Source: Rhodanobacteraceae bacterium
GTDB taxonomy: Bacteria > Pseudomonadota > Gammaproteobacteria > Xanthomonadales > Rhodanobacteraceae
Reading direction: 5' to 3'
DNA: 64,000 nucleotides
Assembly (NCBI GenBank): GCA_003142815.1
Contig: PLNP01000024.1
Location: 65,378 to 129,377 of the forward strand
Part shown: positions 25,468 to 35,018 of the stretch, piece after piece
Layout: the number at the start of each line of letters is the position of its first letter
How positions within the stretch are numbered: the first letter of the stretch is position 1
Notes under the pieces: model-generated
Told to the model about the DNA's origin: nothing
What the model saw: the letters and a program-made list of their open reading frames with translations, nothing else
Database searches by the model: none
Made by a program: the position numbers and the translations under genes

Positions 25468-28400
25468 TTACCGAGCCGCCCCGCCGAGTGCGACGCGCCG
25501 CCGCTGCGCGCGCTCGCTGAGGAACGCGAGACATTGGTCGGGCGGCAACGGGAACGCCAGCCAGTGCCCCTGGATCTCGTCGCAGCCCTGCTCGCGCAGG
25601 TATTCGACCTGTTCCACGTGCTCGACGCCCTCGGCGATGACATTGAGGCCAAGTGAATGCGCCATCGTGATCACAGTGGCGGTAATCGCCTCGTCGTCCG
25701 GGTCGGTGGTGATGTCGCCGACAAATTCCTTGTCGATCTTCAAGGCGTCGATCGGCAGACGCTTCAGGTAGCTGAGCGAGGAATAGCCGGTGCCGAAATC
25801 GTCGATCGTGAGGGAGACGCCAATCGCCTTGAGGCGGCGCAGGGTCGTGATCGATTGCTCCGCATTCGCCATGACCATGCTTTCGGTCAGCTCCAGTTCG
25901 AGCAGGTTGGGCGCGATGTCGCACTCGGCGAGCACGTCGCACAGGCGCCGGATCAGGTCGCCGCGCAGAAGTTGCGCAACCGACACATTCACCGACATGG
26001 TGATGTCGCCGATGCCGGCCTCGCGCCAGCGCGCGAGCTGCGCGCAGGCTTGCGCGACGACCCAGTCGCCGATCTCGATGATGAGTCCGGTTTCCTCGGC
26101 GATCGGGATGAACACGTCGGGCGATACATCGCCGAGGTCGGCGCTGCGCCAGCGCAGCAGCGCCTCGACACCGCTGATGCGTTCGTCGAGCAGCGAGAGT
26201 TTGGGTTGGTACATCAGCGCCAGCTCGTTGCGTTCCAGCGCCTTGCTCAACGCGGCAACCATGGTTGCGCGCAGACGCGCGGCGGCATCCATCGCCTCGG
26301 TGTAGACCATCCAGGTCTTGCGGCCGTGTTCCTTGGCCTGGTACATCGCGGTATCGGCAAACTTCAGCAGATCGCTCGGCGACTGGCCGTGGTCCGGATA
26401 CATGCTGATGCCGATCGACAGCGAGATCACGACTTCCTGGCCGTTATCGAGCTCCAGCGGCTCCTCGAACGCGGCGATCACCTTTTCGGCGATGCGTTCC
26501 GCCTCGACGCTGCTGGCGATGTCCTCGAGCACGATCGTGAACTCGTCGCCGCCGATGCGGGCGACCGAATCGCCTTCTCGCACCACCTGGCGCAAGCGGC
26601 TCCCCGCGGCTTTCAGCATGCGGTCGCCCGTCGCGTGGCCCATCGAATCGTTGACATGCTTGAAGCGGTCGAGGTCGAGGAACAGCACCGCGATCTTGCG
26701 CGCGGTGCTGCGTGCGCGAACGATCGCATGACCGATGCGTTCGCTGAGCAGGGTTCGATTCGGCAGGCCCGTCAACGCATCGTAGTTGGCGAGGTAGCGC
26801 AGCTCCTGCTCCGCGCGCTTGCGGTCGGTGATGTCGGAAATCACACCGACGAAGTGCGTGCGCACGCCGTTGGCGTCGCGTACTTCGGAGACCTCGGCCC
26901 AACTCAGGAATTCTTCGCCGTCCTTGCGCCGCTGCCACAGCTCACCGCGCCAGTAGCCGTTGCGCTGGAGTTCTTCGCGCAGCGCAAGATAATGGTCCAT
27001 CGGATGCTGCGAGGAATTGAGCAGCGCCGCCGGTTGTCCGGCGACCTCTTCCTGGCGCCAACCGGTGATCCGCGTGAACGCGGGGTTGACGGTCAGGAAG
27101 CGGAACTCGAGGTCGCTCACCGAGACCGCTTCGGCCATGCTGCGGATGACTTCCTGGGCGACGCGACGATCCTGCTCGGCGGCGCGTTCGGCGGTGACGT
27201 TGCGCGCGGTGCCGCACATGCGCAGCGGTTGGCCGTCTTCGTCGCGCTCGACGATCTTGCCGCGCGCGAGCGACCAGATCCAGTCGCCGCGATGGCTGCG
27301 AAAACGATGTTCCGATTCGAACGTATCGGTCGCGTGGTTGATGTGTTGCTCGAGGCACCGTTCGACCGCCGCGCGATCGTCGGGATGCACGTGGCTGCGC
27401 AGCCAGGTAAACGGAAGTGCAAGCGCGCGCCGCGAAACGCCCTTGAATAGATCTCCGGAGCCGGTCACGACGACTTCGCCGCGCGCGATGCTCCAATCCC
27501 AGAAATCGTCGCCCGAGCCCCACAGCGCCAGACGCAGGCGGTCTTCGCGCTCGCGCACGTCGAGATGGTAGTTTTCCTCTTTCTGGCGCCGTCGCCGGTG
27601 CGCGCGCCACCACAGCAGGAGCGCGCCCGCCGCAATCAGCAGATACGCAATCCTGGCAGCGAGGCTATCCCACCATGGCGGCGTCACCCGCAACGCGATC
27701 GTCGCGACGTGGTCGCCCCAGTAACCGTCGTGATTGCTGGCGCGCACCTTGAACACGTAACGACCCGCATCGAGATTGGTGTAGCTCGCGTCGTGGCGCG
27801 CACCAGCATCGATCCAGCGGTCGTCGAAGCCTTCCAGCTGATAGGCGAAACGATTGCGCTCGGGATCGGCGAAATCGAGTGCGGCAAATTCGAAGCGAAC
27901 CAAGCGGTCGGCCGCAGGCATCTCGATCTGGTTGCCGCCAGGCAGCATGCGCACGTCGCGGTTGCCGATATGCACGTTGGTGAACACCACCGGCGCCGCG
28001 TAGCGGCTGCCAACGATCGCTTGCGGCGAAAACAGGTTGATGCCGTTGACGCCACCGAACGCAAGCTCGCCGTCGCGCAGCTCCGTATACGCCCCGCCAT
28101 TGAACTCCATGCCCTGCAGACCGTCGGCGATGGTGTATGCGTGGAAGGTTTCGGTCTTGCGGTCGAACGCGGCGATGCCGCGGTTCGTGCTCAGCCACAG
28201 GCGCCCCATCTTGTCGTCGGCGATCGCATACACGGTGCCGCTCGGAAGCCCGTCGCGCGGCAGCCAACGCGTGAAGTGCGCGTGCTGCGCGTCAATCCTG
28301 TCGAGCCGGCTGAGGCCGGCCTGCGTGCCGATCCAGAGGGTGCCGTCGCTGGTCGCCTTGAGCGCGCGCACGAGATTGGCCCCGAGCGAATGCGCATCGT

Positions 28401-30069
28401 TCGGGTCATTACGGAAGACGCGTACGCTGTGGCGGGCCGGATCGACCAGACTCAGCCCAGTCAAACCGCCGGCCCAGATGCTGCCGTCGCGGTTCTCGTC
28501 CAGGGCCAGCACCATGTCGTCGGCGAGGCCACCGGTCGTGGTCTCCGAGGCGGTGTGACGGAACGAGGTCCAAATCTGCCTGGACGGGTCGTAATGCATG
28601 AGGCCGGCATTGGCGGTGCCGATCCACAAGGTGCCGTCGCGCGCCAGGAGCAGGCAGCGCACGTCCGCGTCGGGCAGCCCGCGCGTGCCGGTCGCGTCCT
28701 CGGGCAGGAACGAAACCATGTGATAAGCCGGGTCGAACAGGGCGACGCCGCGATTGCTCGCGACCCAGAGTCGCCCGTTGCCGGCGTCGGCGAATGCATT
28801 CACGACCAAGAGCGGTTTGTGCGTGTTGTCTTTCGCCCCCTGCATCAGCAGGTCGGAGTGATCGTCGAACTGGTTGTGCACCGGATCGTAACGTTTCAGC
28901 CCATCGCTTTCGGTGCCGAGCCACAAGTCGCCTTTGCTGTCCTGGAAGATCGAGCGCACATAATTCGCGGCGGTCTGTGCGTGCGCAGGATCGTGATCGA
29001 CGATGTAGTGAAACAACGTTCCGTCGGGATCGACCTTGGCGATACCGCGTTCCATCGTGCCGATCCAGAGCAAGCCCGAGCGGTCGATGTTGAGGCTGGC
29101 GATGATCGCGTCGGGCAGGCTGCCCTCCAGCACACGGCTGGGTTTCAACCATTGCGTCTGATTCCTGGCCAGATCGACCACGGCCAGACCTTCATGGGGA
29201 ACCGCGAGCCACAAACGGCCGCGCCGGTCCTGGGTCAGCGTGTCGATGGAGTGATGGCCTTCGCTCGGCCAGACCTGCGTTGCCGAGTCGTCCGGCGCGA
29301 CGCGATAGAGACCCTGGCCGGTCGCCACGAAAAGCTGCCGATCCTGATCGATCAGCAGTCCGTTCGCGCCATCGATCTGGTCAGCGGCCACGCGCTCCAG
29401 CGCATTTGCACGCGGGCCCAGGCGCAGCAGGCCGACCGAGCTCGCGATCCACAACGTGCCATCCTCGGCGAGGCCGAATTGATTGATCCGCGCCGGATGA
29501 TTGGCCACCGGCGCGATCGCCAGCTGGCGTTTCGGCTGGCCATTGGTGGTGTCGAGCAGGGCGACCCCGGCGTCGTTGCCGACCCACAGTCCGTGGCGCG
29601 GATCGGACAGCAGCGCATGCACGGCGGTCGACCCAGCGGGTGAGCCTGCGATATGCATGCTCCGGAAAGCGCCCGTCGACGGCGTCAGCCGGATCAGTCC
29701 AGCGCCGTTCGTGCCGATCCAGAGGTTGCCGTCGGGATCTTCCACGAGCGCTGAAACCGGCCCTTCCGGCGCACTGTCCGCGGTGTCGCCCGTGTGCTCG
29801 TAGGTCGTGAAGTGGTAGCCGTCGTACCTCTGCAGCCCGCTTGAGGTGCCAACCCAGATGAAGCCGGCGCGATCCTGCAGGATCGCGGTTACCGTGTTCT
29901 GTGCAAGACCGCGATCAGTGCCGATGGTCTGGAAGAAATAGTCGCGGCGGATTGCTTCGCCGTGCGCCCAGGCCGCGCAGACAAGGCAGGCAATGCAGAC
30001 GAGCAGCCAATTCATCCGCCAGCGCAAACGCAAACGCGATCGAGCCGGTGGCGACGCGAAAACCCTCAT
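25468..30069 (-). CDS. Two-component-regulator-propeller sensor with PAS, GGDEF and EAL domains
   Basis: A 1533-residue membrane signalling protein. Residues 1-38 are a signal/anchor. About 45-690 are repeated propeller blades (WVGTSSGLQRYDG, LWIGTNGAGLIRL and many LWIGT repeats). About 693-783 are a Y_Y_Y domain (FRFEFAALDFADPERNRFAY-like, read as FEFAALDFADPERNRFAYQL). A membrane helix at about 801-820 (AYLLIAAGALLLWW) precedes two PAS/PAC domains (836-1086), a GGDEF domain with intact IGGDEFTI near 1172 and RxxD absent from its usual place, and an EAL domain from 1267 with GVEALLRWRS, ELTESMVM, DDFGTGYSS and EGVE. Both cyclic-di-GMP activities could be active. The ligand sensed by the propeller is unknown. 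Confidence 0.93.
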   Translation of the reverse strand: MRVFASPPARSRLRLRWRMNWLLVCIACLVCAAWAHGEAIRRDYFFQTIGTDRGLAQNTVTAILQDRAGFIWVGTSSGLQRYDGYHFTTYEHTGDTADSAPEGPVSALVEDPDGNLWIGTNGAGLIRLTPSTGAFRSMHIAGSPAGSTAVHALLSDPRHGLWVGNDAGVALLDTTNGQPKRQLAIAPVANHPARINQFGLAEDGTLWIASSVGLLRLGPRANALERVAADQIDGANGLLIDQDRQLFVATGQGLYRVAPDDSATQVWPSEGHHSIDTLTQDRRGRLWLAVPHEGLAVVDLARNQTQWLKPSRVLEGSLPDAIIASLNIDRSGLLWIGTMERGIAKVDPDGTLFHYIVDHDPAHAQTAANYVRSIFQDSKGDLWLGTESDGLKRYDPVHNQFDDHSDLLMQGAKDNTHKPLLVVNAFADAGNGRLWVASNRGVALFDPAYHMVSFLPEDATGTRGLPDADVRCLLLARDGTLWIGTANAGLMHYDPSRQIWTSFRHTASETTTGGLADDMVLALDENRDGSIWAGGLTGLSLVDPARHSVRVFRNDPNDAHSLGANLVRALKATSDGTLWIGTQAGLSRLDRIDAQHAHFTRWLPRDGLPSGTVYAIADDKMGRLWLSTNRGIAAFDRKTETFHAYTIADGLQGMEFNGGAYTELRDGELAFGGVNGINLFSPQAIVGSRYAAPVVFTNVHIGNRDVRMLPGGNQIEMPAADRLVRFEFAALDFADPERNRFAYQLEGFDDRWIDAGARHDASYTNLDAGRYVFKVRASNHDGYWGDHVATIALRVTPPWWDSLAARIAYLLIAAGALLLWWRAHRRRRQKEENYHLDVREREDRLRLALWGSGDDFWDWSIARGEVVVTGSGDLFKGVSRRALALPFTWLRSHVHPDDRAAVERCLEQHINHATDTFESEHRFRSHRGDWIWSLARGKIVERDEDGQPLRMCGTARNVTAERAAEQDRRVAQEVIRSMAEAVSVSDLEFRFLTVNPAFTRITGWRQEEVAGQPAALLNSSQHPMDHYLALREELQRNGYWRGELWQRRKDGEEFLSWAEVSEVRDANGVRTHFVGVISDITDRKRAEQELRYLANYDALTGLPNRTLLSERIGHAIVRARSTARKIAVLFLDLDRFKHVNDSMGHATGDRMLKAAGSRLRQVVREGDSVARIGGDEFTIVLEDIASSVEAERIAEKVIAAFEEPLELDNGQEVVISLSIGISMYPDHGQSPSDLLKFADTAMYQAKEHGRKTWMVYTEAMDAAARLRATMVAALSKALERNELALMYQPKLSLLDERISGVEALLRWRSADLGDVSPDVFIPIAEETGLIIEIGDWVVAQACAQLARWREAGIGDITMSVNVSVAQLLRGDLIRRLCDVLAECDIAPNLLELELTESMVMANAEQSITTLRRLKAIGVSLTIDDFGTGYSSLSYLKRLPIDALKIDKEFVGDITTDPDDEAITATVITMAHSLGLNVIAEGVEHVEQVEYLREQGCDEIQGHWLAFPLPPDQCLAFLSERAQRRRVALGGAAR

Positions 30070-30185
30070 GGGTGCGAACTTTCAAATCTCAGGTTGCCGC
30101 GAGTGTAGGCAAACCCAGCCAGTTGCGCCACGCGTTTGCATGGCGCTAGTAAACTCGCGAGGACTTCACCGCGAATCGATCCGGG

Positions 30186-30737
30186 ATGAGCACCGACTTT
30201 GACCATGGCGAACTGGCCAAAACACTTGAGACCCTTTACCTGGGCGTCAACGCAAGCGATTTGCATGGCTCCCTGACGGGTTGTCTTTGCGCAGGTGCGT
30301 GCATGGGCGTCGAAGATTGGCTCGACGCGCTGCAACTGGATTTCGACGATCCCGGTGTCGCCCGCTGCGAAGTTTTGCAGCGATTGTATCGGAGCTGTCG
30401 TTCACAAGTGGAAGATTCGCCGGTCCATATCATCCCGTTGTTGCCTGCGCGCACTGCGCCAATGCCTCAGCGCGCGGACGCATTGGTGGAATGGTGCCGC
30501 GGATTTCTCGGCGGTTTCGGGCTCGGCGGAGCGACGCAACGCGCCCGGTTGTCGTCTGACGCCAGCGGGATCCTCCACGATTTGGGTGTGATCGCGGCCA
30601 GCCATTTCGACTATGCCGACAACACCGAAGACGAGCAGGCGCTTGCCGACGTGATCGATTTCGTGCGCACCGGCTGCGCGTTCCTGCGCCGCGAAATTAG
30701 CGCTGCCGCTCGCGCGCCGGCGCGGGTACTGCATTGA
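30186..30737 (+). CDS. UPF0149/YgfB-family protein
   Basis: A 183-residue protein with the YgfB all-helical pattern: LYLGVNASDLHGSLTGCLCA near the start, then VEWCRGFLGGFGLGG and LGVIAASHFDYADNTEDEQA with an acidic end motif. YgfB proteins are conserved beside pepP in gammaproteobacteria; in Pseudomonas a relative acts as a regulator of beta-lactamase expression, which cannot be carried over here. It is divergent from the sensor gene and 119 bp ahead of pepP, so it is probably co-transcribed with pepP. Confidence 0.9.
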   Translation: MSTDFDHGELAKTLETLYLGVNASDLHGSLTGCLCAGACMGVEDWLDALQLDFDDPGVARCEVLQRLYRSCRSQVEDSPVHIIPLLPARTAPMPQRADALVEWCRGFLGGFGLGGATQRARLSSDASGILHDLGVIAASHFDYADNTEDEQALADVIDFVRTGCAFLRREISAAARAPARVLH

Positions 30738-30856
30738 AACGCGTGGCGCTTCCGTGCAGGATCGCCCGCGCCGGCTACGCTCTGCAGCGCGTGAATCGCT
30801 CGTAGAATGAGCGGCAGCGTTCGCCCACCACGCACCCAACCGACGACCGGACGAAA

Positions 30857-32167
30857 ATGATCGAACCAAAGGAATTCGCACGCCGGCGCCGGCAACTGAT
30901 GCGCATGGCCGGCAACGACGCGATCGTGATCGTCGCGGCCGCACCGGAACGGGTGCGCAACAACGACGCACACTATCCGTATCGCCAGGACAGCGATTTC
31001 CATTACCTGTCCGGCTTCGCCGAGCCGGATGCGGTGCTCGTGCTGGTGCCCGGCCGTGCCGCCAGCGAGACGATCCTTTTCTGCCGTGAGCGCGATCGTG
31101 AGCGCGAGCGCTGGGACGGCCCGCGCGCCGGCACCGAGGGCGCGATCGCGGCGCACGGCATGGACGATGCGTTCCCGATCGACGACATCGACGACATCCT
31201 GCCCGGCCTGATCGAAGGCCGTACGCGCGTCTACTACCATTTCGGCCGCGACACCGAGTTCGACCTCAAGCTGATCGGCTGGGTCAACCGCGTGCGCGCT
31301 CTGGTGCGCCAGGGCGCCAAGCCACCGCACGAGTTCGTCGCGCTGTCGCACCTGCTGCATGATTTGCGCCTGTACAAGTCGCGCGGCGAGCTGCGCCTGA
31401 TGCGCAAGGCCGCGAAGATCGCGGCCGGCGCGCATGTGCGCGCGATGCGCGCGGCGCGGCCGGGCATGAACGAACACGAGGTCGAGGCGGAATTCCTGCA
31501 CGCGTTCCGCAGCAACGATGCGGTGCCGAGTTACGAGCCGATCGTCGGCGGCGGCGCGAATGGCTGCGTGCTGCACTATCGCGCGAACAACGCGCCATTG
31601 CGCGATGGCGACCTGCTGTTGATCGATGCTGGCGCCGAATACCAGTGCTATGCGTCGGACATCACGCGCACGTTCCCGGTCAACGGTCGCTTCTCGCCGG
31701 AACAGCGCTCGCTGTACGACATTGTGCTCGCCGCGCAACTCGCCGGAATCGACGAAGTGCGCGCCGGTCGAACCTTCGATGCGTACCATGACGCCGCGGT
31801 GCGCACGATCACGCGCGGCCTTATCAAGCTCGGTTTGCTCGAAGGCAGCGTCGAGAGAAATCTGCGCGAACACACATACCGCAAGTTCTACATGCACAAG
31901 ACTGGACACTGGCTCGGCCTTGACGTGCACGACGTTGGCGACTACCGCATCGACGGCGAGTTTCGCGTGCTCGAGCCCGGCATGGTTGTCACCGTCGAGC
32001 CCGGCATCTACATCGCGCCGGACCAGAAAGGCGTACCGGCGCGCTTTCGTGGCATCGGTATCCGCATCGAAGACGACGTGGTCGTGACCGATGGCGACCC
32101 CGAAGTGATTTCCGCCGGCGCGCCAAAAGACCCCGATGCGATCGAAGCGTTGATGGCGCGGCAGTGA
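30857..32167 (+). CDS. pepP: Xaa-Pro aminopeptidase P
   Basis: A 436-residue M24B metallopeptidase that removes N-terminal residues followed by proline. The N-terminal domain has NDAHYPYRQDSDFHYLSGFA. The two-metal site is built from LLIDAGAEYQCYASDITRTF (two Asp), HKTGHWLGLDVHDVGDY (His), VVTVEPGIYI (Glu) and RGIGIRIEDDVVV (Glu), all intact. The order UPF0149-pepP agrees with E. coli. The usual next gene, ubiH, is absent; a repeat pair and an AcvB-type gene follow. Confidence 0.95.
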   Translation: MIEPKEFARRRRQLMRMAGNDAIVIVAAAPERVRNNDAHYPYRQDSDFHYLSGFAEPDAVLVLVPGRAASETILFCRERDRERERWDGPRAGTEGAIAAHGMDDAFPIDDIDDILPGLIEGRTRVYYHFGRDTEFDLKLIGWVNRVRALVRQGAKPPHEFVALSHLLHDLRLYKSRGELRLMRKAAKIAAGAHVRAMRAARPGMNEHEVEAEFLHAFRSNDAVPSYEPIVGGGANGCVLHYRANNAPLRDGDLLLIDAGAEYQCYASDITRTFPVNGRFSPEQRSLYDIVLAAQLAGIDEVRAGRTFDAYHDAAVRTITRGLIKLGLLEGSVERNLREHTYRKFYMHKTGHWLGLDVHDVGDYRIDGEFRVLEPGMVVTVEPGIYIAPDQKGVPARFRGIGIRIEDDVVVTDGDPEVISAGAPKDPDAIEALMARQ

Positions 32168-32182
32168 TGCGAAAGTCTTTCG

Positions 32183-32255
32183 GTGGGAGTGTCGGCAGGC
32201 GCGATGCTTTCAAAGGGTGCACAAGAAAGAGCATCGCGCCTGCCGGCGCTCCCAC
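32183..32255. repeat. Paired REP-like elements, GTGGGAG variant
   Basis: GTGGGAGTGTCGGCAGGCGC followed by GATGCT and its inverted mate AGCATCGCGCCTGCCGGCGC followed by TCCCAC are separated by 17 bases. This makes a 73-base imperfect palindrome in the 127 bp between pepP and the AcvB-type gene. It has the same architecture as the GTAG pairs, but the head is GTGG. Confidence 0.85.
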
Positions 32256-32294
32256 CACATCTGCTCCCGCCGCGCGCGCTCCCACAGGACAGTG

Positions 32295-33713
32295 ATGGCC
32301 ATGAGCTTGCTGAGCTTGATCCTCAAGGCGGCGGTCACGCTGGTGTTCGCGATGACCACGCAGGTTGCGGCGGCGGAAACGCTCGACTACGGCCTGTTCG
32401 GCACCTTGCACCTCAGTCGACCGGTCGTTGCAATCGCGCATACCGCATTGCTTTTTTCCGACAGCAGCGGCTGGACCGCGCGCCAGGATCGCCTCTCCGC
32501 TGCGCTTGCCAGGCAGGGCGCGTTCGTGGTCGGTATCGATCTGGCGGCCTATCTCAAACGCATGGAGGCGCTCGGCGATCGCTGCGCGTATCCGGCCGGC
32601 CACGTCGAGGAGGTCGCGCACTGGATCGAACGCCACGAAGGGCTTGCCGACTACACGGTTCCGCTGGTCGTCGGCGACGGTGCCGGCGCGACGTTCGCGT
32701 ATGCGCTGACCGCGCAGGCGCCGGCCGGTACCTTCGAAGGTCTGATCACGCTTGGCTGGGATGCGGCCCTGCGGTTTCCAAAAAACTTTTGCGCGGGGGA
32801 CGCCGGTGCGCCGACCGCGGCGGCCGCCAAGGGTGGCTTTCGCGTCGTGCCAGTCGCAAAGCTGCCGGTGCGCTGGTTGCCGCGACCGTTCGCCACGGAT
32901 GCGCGAACGAACGGCCTCGGCGCGATTCTCGACAGCGCGTGGCACGCGATCGCGGCGTTGCTGCCGCCGCTCGCGGCGCGCGAGGCGGGCAGCGACGTGG
33001 GTTTGGCCTATGCGCGCTGGCGTCAGCGCGAGGATGCGGCCATGACCCCGCTGCCGGACGATGTCGCCGACCTGCCGCTGACTGAAATCGCACCGACCGC
33101 CACCGCGCCGAATGCGGCCGCGGCGCATCGGATCGCGATCATCGTGACTGGCGACGGCGGCTGGGCCGGCCTCGATCGCGGCGTGGCCGACGCGTTGACC
33201 GCGCAAGGCATTCGCGTGGTCGGATTTTCGACGTTGAAATTCTTCTGGCACAAGCAGACCGCCGATGCCCCTGCCGCGGCGATCGCACGCGTGATTGCGC
33301 ACTACGGCAAGACCGACGCGGCCGCGCGTTTCGTGGTGATCGGTTATTCGTTTGGCGCCAGTCTGGTCCCGGTCGTGATCAACCGCCTGCCCGATGCGTT
33401 GCGCGAACGCGTGGACGGCGGCGTGATGATTTCGCCCGACGACGCGGCGGTGTTCGAGATCCACGTCGGCGACTGGTTCGGCTCGACCCGCCACGACGAC
33501 ACCTTGCCGATTGGCCCGGAAATCGCGGCAAGCAAGGTGCCGCTGGTCTGTGTGCACGGCGCCGACGAAGAGGACAGTTTCTGCCTCAGGCCGCAACCAC
33601 CAACCGTGCACGTGGTTTCGCTGCCGGGCGGTCATCACTACAACGGCGACTACGCGGCGCTCGGTGCGCTGATCGTGCAGAGCCTGCCGACACGAGCGCC
33701 AGCCGCGCCGTAG
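32295..33713 (+). CDS. acvB: AcvB/VirJ-type lipid hydrolase, two-domain form
   Basis: A 472-residue periplasmic protein. It has a signal peptide (MAMSLLSLILKAAVTLVFAM ... AAA) and two related alpha/beta-hydrolase-like halves. The first half has LLFSDSSGWTARQDRLSAAL and VGDGAGATFAYALT, where the serine of the GxSxG position is Gly/Ala. The second has VTGDGGWAGLDRGVADAL, GYSFGASLVPVV with Ser352 as likely nucleophile, and PGGHHYNGDY with histidine. In Agrobacterium and Rhizobium AcvB degrades lysyl-phosphatidylglycerol made by the MprF homologue LpiA. An mprF gene lies 2.4 kb away here on the other strand, which supports that role. ATG 32295 follows AGGACA. Confidence 0.86.
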   Translation: MAMSLLSLILKAAVTLVFAMTTQVAAAETLDYGLFGTLHLSRPVVAIAHTALLFSDSSGWTARQDRLSAALARQGAFVVGIDLAAYLKRMEALGDRCAYPAGHVEEVAHWIERHEGLADYTVPLVVGDGAGATFAYALTAQAPAGTFEGLITLGWDAALRFPKNFCAGDAGAPTAAAAKGGFRVVPVAKLPVRWLPRPFATDARTNGLGAILDSAWHAIAALLPPLAAREAGSDVGLAYARWRQREDAAMTPLPDDVADLPLTEIAPTATAPNAAAAHRIAIIVTGDGGWAGLDRGVADALTAQGIRVVGFSTLKFFWHKQTADAPAAAIARVIAHYGKTDAAARFVVIGYSFGASLVPVVINRLPDALRERVDGGVMISPDDAAVFEIHVGDWFGSTRHDDTLPIGPEIAASKVPLVCVHGADEEDSFCLRPQPPTVHVVSLPGGHHYNGDYAALGALIVQSLPTRAPAAP

Positions 33714-33870
33714 AGGGGGCCCTGCGACGAAATAATCCGTCCAGGACATTCTTGCTCGCGCGATCCGTGGCCGCCCTTCGCCGCCGACGCAAGACCGTCC
33801 GGGGAGGGCGCGAGGAACGCGCGCCGAATCGCTCATATACTGGAGTTCATGCTTTCACGCTGCAGGACTC

Positions 33871-34384
33871 ATGTCGTGCAAGGCCACCCATCGCAACACC
33901 CTTCGCCTGTTGTTTGCGCTGTGCGCCTGCGCACTCGGCGACATCTCACGGCGGCGCGCGCCGATCCGCCGACGCCGGTAGCGGCGAACGCCGATGCCGC
34001 CGCACCGACGATCGCGACGGTCACCTTGCAACCGGTCGCGCCGAGCGATAATGGCGTCGCGCCCGCGGTCGATCCGGGCGCGGCATCCGTTTCGAGGATT
34101 TGCCGAACGGCATCGGCCTGCGCGTGCGCGTGTTGACCCGCAACCAACGCGAGCATGTGGGCGTCATCCGTGGCGCCGACGCGCGCGACGTCATCCTGTC
34201 GGTGAACCAGCACGGCGGCAGCGCGACGTATGTGCTGAGCCGCGAGCAGATTCGAATTGACCGATTTCGACCCGGCAAACCGGTCAATCGTCCCGCCGCA
34301 TCGCCAGAAGTGGCCGCGATATCGGAACGCTGGCAGATGTGCTTCCATGCTCGTCCGCAGTGCGACCTGCACAGGCCTTATTGA
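33871..34384 (+). pseudogene. Broken paralogue of the following small secreted protein
   Basis: Three frames together give one protein-like chain. The start is ATG 33871 with AGGAC before it and a signal-like MSCKATHRNTLRLLFALCAC. The middle is TIATVTLQPVAPSDNG. The end is FEDLPNGIGLRVRVLTRNQR, EHVGVIRGADARDVILSV and SREQIRIDRF. The last part matches the C-terminal half of the next gene (RHIGDRVAVVTAGARVHRGV ... RREQIVRIDL). Frame changes lie near 33940 and 34085. Either sequencing errors or true decay would explain this; two shifts in a short gene favour decay. Function of the family is unknown to me. Confidence 0.65.
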
Positions 34385-34415
34385 TCCGGCACTCAACTCG
34401 TTTGAGTGCCCTCCG

Positions 34416-34448
34416 CTTGCCCTCCCCAGCACCAGCGGGGAGGGCAAG
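34416..34448. repeat. Inverted repeat with 12-base arms
   Basis: CTTGCCCTCCCC (34416-34427) and GGGGAGGGCAAG (34437-34448) are perfect reverse complements with a nine-base loop. There is no T-run, so it is not a standard terminator. It lies in the gap between the broken paralogue and the intact one. Confidence 0.8.
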
Positions 34449-34525
34449 GGTGGGGGGATTGATTCGGTCGATTGGGATCTGAATTCTTTCCGAATCAATA
34501 GCGCTGCAAACGGGGACATTGACGC

Positions 34526-35008
34526 ATGACAACGTGGATTTCTGCGAGCTGGATGGTCGGGGTGGGCCTATTGCTCGCGCTGAACGCGCACGCGGCCCTC
34601 GACGACGACGAAGCGCGGATCGAGGTCCTGGTGCGCGCCGAGCGCGCGCTGGCAGCCGCAGGGATGCCCGCGCCCACGGGCGCCGATTTGCCCGCGATCG
34701 CCGTCGTCACCGCAGCGCCGCCAGCGCCGGTCATCGCCGAGCCGGTCGCGCCGGCACCGAGCGCCGCGCCGCCCAGGGACAGCTGGATTGCGCCCGCGGA
34801 GCCAGCCGGCGGCTTGCCGTTCAGCGATCTCGCGCGGCATATCGGCGACCGGGTTGCGGTCGTTACCGCCGGCGCGCGCGTGCATCGCGGCGTCGTCAAG
34901 GCTGTGGATGCGGAACAGATGACCCTGCAGGTGCACAGCCCCGGTATCGGGGGAGCCGCCGCCTACACGCTGCGCCGCGAGCAGATCGTGCGTATCGATC
35001 TGCGTTGA
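34526..35008 (+). CDS. Small secreted protein of unknown function
   Basis: A 160-residue exported protein: signal peptide MTTWISASWMVGVGLLLALNAHA, an acidic helix (LDDDEARIEVLVRAERALAA), a Pro/Ala-rich linker (VVTAAPPAPVIAEPVAPAPS) and a C-terminal beta-type domain (HIGDRVAVVTAGARVHRGVV ... LRREQIVRIDLR). The C-terminal domain looks like a small barrel of the Sm/SH3-like kind, but that is impression only. It is followed after 10 bp by the DUF2167 gene, so the two are probably co-expressed. A broken paralogue lies just upstream. Confidence 0.78.
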   Translation: MTTWISASWMVGVGLLLALNAHAALDDDEARIEVLVRAERALAAAGMPAPTGADLPAIAVVTAAPPAPVIAEPVAPAPSAAPPRDSWIAPAEPAGGLPFSDLARHIGDRVAVVTAGARVHRGVVKAVDAEQMTLQVHSPGIGGAAAYTLRREQIVRIDLR

Positions 35009-35018
35009 CGGAACGTCG

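Noticed and set aside
25657..29643. Long open frames on the plus strand (25657-27450, 27565-29643) opposite the propeller sensor
   Set aside because: They are antisense to a gene with clear domain order, have no start signals or recognisable protein features, and consist of Arg/Ala/Gly-rich text typical of shadows in high-G+C DNA.
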